Of a stretch of DNA of 64,000 nt, positions 57,773 through 64,000 are shown piece by piece. Origin of the DNA: Nemophila menziesii (lineage: Eukaryota; Streptophyta; Magnoliopsida; Boraginales; Hydrophyllaceae); NCBI GenBank assembly GCA_029959085.1, contig JARWIR010000002.1, forward strand, positions 41,784,233-41,848,232, in the 5' to 3' direction. The notes beneath the pieces are model-generated. The model did not search any database. It saw only the letters and a program-made list of their open reading frames with translations, and had not been told where the DNA came from. Position numbers and translations under genes: made by a program. Each line of letters opens with the position of its first letter. Position 1 is the first letter of the stretch.

Positions 57773-58323
57773 TTGTATGTAGGGTAGTCAAATAAACAAG
57801 AAGAAGAAGTAGGAGGAGAATAAGAATAGAACACAATGAATGATCCTAGAGCATAGTATATAAAAAGTCTCATGTAATAATGCTCAATAAATAATGCACA
57901 AGTACGCTTAATATACACATAATCATCAATCCATAACTTCAAGTCAAGATTAATTTCGCAATTCTAGAAGGAGAGGTCTCAACTCAGTTCGTGCTACTGG
58001 CTATAGGTTGTTCATAGGTCCTAATATAACATCTAATGGTCCACTTACCTACTACCTAATAGCTCAATTGTTTCTCCACCAAGGAGTTAGAAATCCTAAG
58101 GTCTTTGGTTATAACGGGGCTTAGGGACGGTGTGGTATATTTGGATAATGAAAAGTGAGATTTTGGCTCTCTCCTCACATTCCATCAACGAAACGCCCTA
58201 GAGCTTGAGTTTTCACTCGAAGATGTTCTCAGTCAACCCAATTTTTGATGCTTTGATTTGCATCCCCAATAATCCCAATTAAAACCTTTTCATGATAATA
58301 TACAAATTCCACTTTGCCGGTCC

Positions 58324-58391
<68 letters not shown>

Positions 58392-59205
58392 TTTTCATAT
58401 CAATTTTTTCTTTTGTATAGTTATGACTCTCTTTTTGATGTTCGAGATATCACGCTATTTTTTTCATATATATTTTTTCTTTTCAAATCTAGCTCGTAGG
58501 TTCTTTTTCATTCACTATTACCCCGGAAAAGGGTTACAATATTAAATTTTTCATCATCAATAAAATCACGATTACGATTCCCAAAACCAAATATTCCCTA
58601 GTGATGAAACCCACCACCCCAAACTCAAGCTCTAAAAACGACTTGTTTCAGGTTTTGCGATTCGACTGCGGGTCATATAGATAAGTCCTACAAACTAAGG
58701 GTATGGATTATAATGTGGTTAAATATAAAGCTTTAGAAAGGCTCAGAGGGGCTAAGACGGATAAATAATAACAGTAATCAAATAAAGGGGTGAGAAGGTA
58801 TAAAGGTTTCAAGTGGCTTCAATATGAAAGAACTCCCTTATTCATTTTTCTAACTACCGGATTTTGTTACTTTTTCACTACTAGTTCATAGATAAGCGGG
58901 TTTTCAACTAATTTCAAACCTCACGTGCTACACACAAAATAACTCTCCCTAAGTTTCAACGTAACTTCTTAGCATTTGTTATTAACTTTTCTATCTTTTA
59001 TTTCCTGTTTTCTTACATGCATACTAAACATATTTATGACATCTTTCAAAAACATACTACTTACTATCATTAACTTAATTAAATCATGCTCACATAGGTA
59101 CATTCAACATATTATATGTCTAATTCAACCTAAAAAAATTTAAATTTTATGTAAAACCAAAAAGGGAAGACGAGGACAACGAATCCCCACCCCCAGTTCA
59201 AAAGT
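57773..59205 (-). other. 3' untranslated region of RT-E
   Basis: No credible ORF; aligned with RT-A 2754-4158. Confidence 0.65.
58326..58389. repeat. (TA)n microsatellite in RT-E
   Basis: About 32 TA units at a point where RT-A has only GAATATATATTCC (near 3324), so the tract expanded inside the element. Confidence 0.95.
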
Positions 59206-59225
59206 GAGTCGTGTCCCCACGACTC
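59206..59225 (-). other. Conserved hairpin downstream of the 3' ORF (RT-E)
   Basis: GAGTCGTG-GGGA-CACGACTC, here a perfect 8-bp stem. The arm that reads CACGGCTC in the other copies has changed to restore Watson-Crick pairing. Confidence 0.72.
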
Positions 59226-59309
59226 GAAAAAGACTCAAGAAATAAAATATAAAATTATCACACATATTGCACATAAAGAAATGGTAGGGAAGAAAGAAAA
59301 CAATCTCTT

Positions 59310-59325
59310 CGAGGCTATTACCTCG
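59310..59325 (-). other. Hairpin over the 3' ORF stop codon (RT-E)
   Basis: CGAGGT-AATA-GCCTCG with one G-U pair. Confidence 0.65.
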
Positions 59326-59918
59326 CCTTATCGACCAAGTGTTTCTCCTTCACCCAACTTCTTATTCACTTTCCGATCAAGACACATGACAATATTAGGA
59401 TATTGCATTAAATAACGACATGGGAGAGACCGAAAAACGCATCACCTCCTCATAGATCAACTGTGCCACATCCTCTTCTTCTTCTCACAAAATAAAATTC
59501 ACAAAGATAGCTTTTTAGAACGCCTTACCATGAACGTAGACCAACCCAATCTTTCTTAAATCTCCAAGAAACGTTTTGTATTCTCCTTTATCAGTTTCTT
59601 CTTCAAATACTTTCTCGTAAGCAAAAGTTAGTTCCTTTAATTGTTTCTTCGAAGAAGCTATCATGTCCATTTAAGCTTTCTCTTTTTCTACGGGTGTAGG
59701 GTCTTCGATCTGTAAAGGTTGTGTTGTCTTCTTCACTAAAGTTGGAACCCTTTTGCCCATTGAATCAAACACAGCATGCAACCTCTCTTCTCGTGACCTG
59801 TTTTACCCTTTTAATTGGAGCTAGAACTTTTCTTACTTGATTTCTTCTCACTAAAATCCAATACCTTGATTTTCTTCATCTCCCTTACAATAAATAATGT
59901 TTATGGTCTCTTAATCAT
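59312..59918 (-). pseudogene. Decayed, internally deleted 3' ORF of RT-E
   Basis: ATG at 59918, just after a PPT-like motif, is followed by a stop within five codons. Downstream pieces include KQLKELTFAYEKVFEEE (around 59640-59590) and GWSTFMVRRS. The central PF20167-like region is missing through the same deletion as RT-A, and the frame resumes as EEEDVAQLIYEEVMRFSVSP (59475-59420). Confidence 0.68.
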
Positions 59919-60364
59919 CTCAATTGACACCCAACTCAAAGCTTTAACCACTCTTGAAATTTGAAACTCTTGATTATTGGTTGTACAAGCTTTATTTTTG
60001 TTAGGAAAGGTGATTTAATGATGATTCTCTATATGGGTAAGATGGATTCTTCATGGATTGGTATGGATCTAAGAAATTGGTTGATGAATTTCTGAAATTT
60101 AAGTTTTTGATTCTTGGATTCAATGTGTTTTGGTGAGATTTGTGTGGTTGAATCTTCCTTGTAATGATGTGGAGAAGGGATTGGATGTGTTTTATTGGTG
60201 ATTAGGTAGTGTTTTGATGTTTAGGGAAGGTTTTATGAAGCTTTAATGGACTTTGGAGAGGTTTGAGGAAGAAGGAGAAGCTTAAGCATTGTAAAATTCG
60301 TAATAGACCAACCTCTTCTTCCTTATAACCTGAAAAACGCGGAAATTTTCTTTCTCCAGAGTGG

Positions 60365-60615
60365 TTGGGCGGTATACCGGACGTAGAGCTATTATTCTTC
60401 CAGACTCATGCTTCGTCAAAATACCCGAGTTATAAACACGTGGGCACGGGTTTTTGTTCTGGCCGGTATACCGGAGGTATGGCCCGGTATACCGGAGTTC
60501 TCCTCCTTCGAATTTTACCTTTCTGCCTTGAACACGTGACACATACTCGAGGCCTCGGGTTTCTGATCTGCGGTATACCGCCGGTAAAGCCTGGTATACC
60601 GGTGGTAGGTCAGTA
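60365..60615. repeat. GC-rich palindromic tandem array of RT-E
   Basis: About 2.4 units; CGGTATACCG cores at 60371, 60465 with 60486, and 60572 with 60594 give a period of 107-115 bp. The ACACGTGGGCACGGGT palindrome lies between cores. Confidence 0.78.
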
Positions 60616-60763
60616 TACTCTCATAAAATCTGTTTTTTTCTTCCCGACTCGATTTCTTTCAATTCCTGAACATCAAAAACACTAATACCTTTCTCAAATA
60701 TGAAATATCAACTAAAAATAACTAAACGAAACATGAATTGAAAAACTAAAAACATAAAACTTG

Positions 60764-60777
60764 TGGGTTGTCTCCCG
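60764..60777 (-). other. Conserved post-gag motif (RT-E)
   Basis: CGGGAGACAACCCA on the minus strand, about 50 bases after the gag stop. Confidence 0.55.
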
Positions 60778-60825
60778 TATAGCACTACTATTTAACGTCT
60801 TACAAAGTTAGACGTGTTACCTCGT

Positions 60826-62633
60826 TCATGGTTTGCAAAATTTAAATCCCTTGCCTTTAACTCCTATGAACTTTTCATATCTATTCTTTGTAGAAATGGA
60901 TGGTTTCATCCATAAGTTCTGGGGTGTTTGCGCGTCTTGTGGTAACTTTATTTCGTTTGTAGCATTACACTCCTCTGGCAATCCATTCGTCTCTCGCTTG
61001 TCTGAAAGAATGTACTTCATGAACTTACGATATTTTGTTATTCTCGTGAGAGCTTCTACAAACGGGATGTTGATCTTTAGCTCGTTCACCATGTCAATGA
61101 ACTTCTTGAATTCTTTTTCATTGTTCTGATTTCTGACACGTGATGGGAATGGTGGAGGAGGACGTGTGTTGGTTACCACTTGGCTCTCTTTCTTTTCTGG
61201 TGTCTTCTCTGGGACACTCGTTTGTTCAATTAACTCTTCAACCTTGTCTTTAATTGTTTCTTCAACCACTTTCTCGGGAATAGAATTTGGTTCTGGTTCT
61301 CGTCTAGGAGGAGGTAATTGTTTTCCACTTATAATTGAACTGCATGACAAGCATGATCTTTGAGAGCAATAGTATCACATGGGAGTTTCCATTTTGGCCT
61401 ATTTTGCATTGCACTCACCATTTGTGATATAGTATGCTCGAGATTCTTGATTCCCTTGGACTGGGTTTGGATTCTTTGTTGGCTCATCTTCATATTTTCT
61501 TCAACTAGTTTCATCATCGAAGCCATACTTGAATTCAAACTCGAAGGTTTCTCTTGTGTAGCTTGTTGCATTGAATATTGAGGTGGTTCTTGATAAGCTT
61601 CTTTATAAACTGGCGTTTCTTGATAGATTTCTTTGTAAATCGGTGCTTCTTGATAGATAGGTTGAGGTGGATAGTAATATTGAGGTCGAGGTTGATAATA
61701 AGTCTCTTGATTTCCAAACCAATTTTGATTTTGTGGGGGCTGATAATTAGCGTAACTTCCATGAGGATGATAATAAACATTAGAATAATGGTTTCTATGA
61801 TGAGATACGAAGGAAATTGGGGCTATATTATTCATGCAATTCTCCCACGAATTGTTTCGTGCTCCACAACCTGGACATAAAGGTAAAGTAGGTACTAGAT
61901 TCACCTGAGCTATTGTTCGCGCTTGTTCTCTTAATTCCACAAGTTGTTGGTTTAACTTTTTGAGCCGTTGAGATTCTACGGCCTCTTCTCGTTTTTCTGA
62001 TTCGATCGGCCAACTTCTCTCGGTTTCAAGAACTTTCTCCATAATATTTTCAGCTTCTTCAGGATCTAATAGTACGAAATCTTTATCTCATAACATATCT
62101 TCTCTTCTTATGGACTCGTTATTGAGTCCTTCATAGAACATGGTTAATGAATATTCTGGCGATGATACATGGAATGGACATCTCGCCTTCATCTCGTTAA
62201 AACGTAACCATGCTTCACCCAAACTTTCTCCGTCTTCCTGCATAAATTGTTCGAGCTCAAACATATCTTTTAATATTTTACTAACCGGATAAAATCGATC
62301 TAGGAATTGGGGTTGAAGCTTGTCCCAATCTGGAATAACGTGAGGGCATTGGGTATCGTACCAATCGTTTGCACTTCCGGACTTGGAAATAATGTAATAC
62401 ATCTGCTCCTTTGTAACACCTCTAGTAATATAAGCGTCACAGATCTGCATAAATTTCTGAACATACCGGACCGGATCTTGTTGTGCAGCACCGCTAAATT
62501 GTCCATGACTCGCAAATTGCCCTATCATGCCTCATTCTGGTCTAAAATTGGCGGCTTGGATTTTTGGAGTGCTGATTCCGCATGATTGCACTCTGAATGT
62601 GATCGGAAGATCAAGTCTCCTTGGGCTCGCCAT
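60826..62633 (-). pseudogene. gag: gag of RT-E
   Basis: From ATG 62633 (MASPRRLDLP) the frame has two stops (about 62529 and 62088) and a frameshift near 61340, then runs to TGA 60826. Retrotrans_gag core motifs are DPVRYVQKFMQICDAYIT and FMQEDGESLGEAWLRFNEMK. The zinc knuckle reads CPGCGARNNSWENC, with Asn in place of the His of C-x2-C-x4-H-x4-C. A Tyr/Pro-rich stretch carries YQE.P.YKE repeats (about 61690-61600). SGKQLPPPRR at the frameshift is the LRSGK-type motif of Athila gag, and KINIPFVEALTRITKY the typical C-terminal part. The ORF ends with a short unrelated tail (KFIGVKGKGFKFCKP) instead of protease. Confidence 0.8.
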
Positions 62634-62733
62634 CTGTAAAAAACCTGTAAAAACAATAACTAAAAAGAAAAGCGTGAAATAGACTTAACTAAAATAAAAG
62701 CACTAGATATATGCACAAGGACTAACGATGTAG

Positions 62734-62751
62734 TCCCCGACAGCGGCGCCA
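62734..62751 (-). promoter_or_regulatory. Primer binding site, tRNA-Asp (RT-E)
   Basis: TGGCGCCGCTGTCGGGGA on the minus strand, two mismatches to the tRNA-Asp complement, six bases from the LTR. Confidence 0.82.
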
Positions 62752-62757
62752 AAAACG

Positions 62758-64000
62758 TGGTGTCGCCTAAGGTGTGATATATTAATGTATAAAATAAGTG
62801 CAAATAAACACCCTAGGCTGAGCACAGTTCTGCAAGTATTACAGTACGTATGCAAGTTTTAATGATAAGAAGATTCGTTCCTCAAAGACTATGAAAGTTA
62901 GGAAGAACTTATGCAAATTATCAAGTGCAGATATGAGAGCTAGAACTAGATAATACGCAAGAGTAAAGAAGAGAAAGATAGATTTTTATTGGTTTTTAAA
63001 TAAGAAAACTAAACTACTAAATTAAAAGACAGAAAATAAATAAAAGAAAAGAAGATAGTATGATAGTTTAGCCTGAGTAATTAGCAAGTAATCCCCACTA
63101 GGTTTTCCGTTCTAAACATGTAAGTGTGAATAATGTAGTATTTTAATGTTCGGTTTCAATTGCGCTAGGTAGATAATTTTAGGGTTTACCTGTGTCAATA
63201 AGAACCTAAGTAATCTTTTCCTGCAATTAATTAAATAGCAATAAGCTAAACCATAGTGACAATCTAGTTAGGTTGATTTGTCAGGTCTAAACCTTGTTCT
63301 AGACGCTATGTGTTGTTCACATAATTAAATATGTCTTAGCTAATGACTTATCTAACTACTATGAAGGTAATCATATACGGTTGCAATCCGCAAAGACAAC
63401 AGATTATAAATCAAACACATAAACAGAGAATAAAAACAATAATTCAATTTAAAACATATTATTCTCAAATTAGATAGATGTCAATAAAAACTAGGGTTCA
63501 TACATATATGCTAAAACTCAAGGTAAATATAATTTAGTTCATACTAAGAAAAGAGAAGAAAAGAATTACAAATTTGAAGGTTGAAGAAGACATAATGTGG
63601 TGTTCTGCTCCTTCCAGACTTCTCTTCTTGTGTTGTAAGCTTCTTCCTAGCTTAAGGTTTATCCAAGGATCCCTTAGGATCTGCCAAGGATGATTTTCTA
63701 ATGATAAGAGGCTGTATTTATAGTGTATAAGAAAACCTAATTCGTTTTCTTGAAGGAGAAAGTAAGTGTTGGACTCCATATTGAGATATGAGCTGATTTT
63801 GGGTGTGGGTGGTAAAATTCAGATTTATGGTAGCTTTTTCTTTTCTATATTTTTAGCTTTTGTTTCCTTATCTTCAGTTTCCATGTTTATCCTCTTTCCT
63901 TCATCTCTTGGAACCAACTTGGACTCTAATTAATTACCATATATCTTTAAAGCTACACACTAAATAAAAAATTAAACCCAATATGCTCTAAAAATAATAA
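62758..64000 (-). repeat. RT-E 5' LTR (runs off the window)
   Basis: 1243 bp visible, collinear with 56234-57755 except for a deletion of about 165 bp at 63777 (joining GGACTCC to TTGAGATATGAG, which are 57240 and 57406 in the 3' LTR). TATA box at 63715-63722. Confidence 0.87.
63715..63722 (-). promoter_or_regulatory. TATA box of RT-E 5' LTR
   Basis: TATAAATA on the minus strand; would promote the genomic RNA of RT-E. Confidence 0.58.

Larger units (their letters stand above)
56234..64000 (-). mobile_element. RT-E: gag-only Athila-like non-autonomous LTR retrotransposon
   Basis: From its 3' end: LTR (56234-57755), polypurine tract, 3' untranslated region with a TA microsatellite, decayed 3' ORF, two hairpins, GC-rich palindromic array, post-gag motif, gag (62633-60826), PBS (62751-62734) and 5' LTR (62758 to past the window end). 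There is no protease, RT or integrase, and the gag ORF stops within 60 bp of where the post-gag motif region begins. This is the layout of a TR-GAG element, mobilised in trans. Confidence 0.87.

Noticed and set aside
58314..58499. Ile-Tyr repeat frame
   Set aside because: Translation of the TA microsatellite.

Overview
This is repeat-dominated, AT-rich nuclear DNA from a flowering plant, probably a eudicot. The signs are Ty3/gypsy (Athila/Tat-type) LTR retrotransposons primed by tRNA-Asp, a plant L1-type LINE, Stowaway and hAT MITEs, and pseudogene pieces of plant families (ZF-HD mini zinc finger, AATP1/BCS1-like AAA-ATPase, WAT1-type transporter). I see no intact host gene, no RNA gene and no CRISPR array. 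The species cannot be named from the sequence.

Layout. 1-1156: truncated LTR plus leader of a retrotransposon with a hAT MITE inside. 1157-5797: RT-A, the 3' half of a minus-strand Athila-like element. 5798-13241: RT-B, a plus-strand relative inserted into RT-A just 3' of the RT-A gag stop, itself 3'-truncated against a foreign LTR fragment (13242-13935). 14051-17373, 18259-32050 and 42897-49703: three related segments (SD-0, SD-1, SD-2) carrying decayed AAA-ATPase tails. SD-0 and SD-2 also carry a ZF-HD domain fused to such a tail. SD-1 is interrupted by the complete element RT-C (18616-28263). SD-2 is interrupted by a 1.46-kb MULE-like insertion (44796-46252). Each segment preserves the other's empty site. 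34110-34640: WAT1-like pseudogene. 36260-41638: a near full-length, decayed minus-strand LINE with an 11-bp target-site duplication. 51600-55620: RT-D, the 3' region, LTR and gag start of another Athila-like family, with the same MITE-bearing LTR as 1-1156. 55620-56233: minus-strand 3'-region fragment. 56234-64000: RT-E, a minus-strand gag-only element whose 5' LTR runs off the window.

How the parts work together. RT-A, RT-B, RT-C and RT-E are one family of non-autonomous elements. RT-B and RT-C encode gag and a retropepsin joined directly to an integrase C-terminal tail, and all four carry or retain traces of a separate 3' ORF of the PF20167-like 'putative plant transposon protein' type. None has reverse transcriptase, RNase H or an integrase core, so they must depend on a partner element. 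All four carry the same unusual non-coding architecture: a GC-rich palindromic array with a period near 108 bp between the two ORFs, a hairpin straddling the 3' ORF stop codon, a second hairpin 69-88 bp further on, and three polypurine-tract-like motifs that flank the 3' ORF and the 3' LTR. This cis-element set is the most interesting signal in the window.
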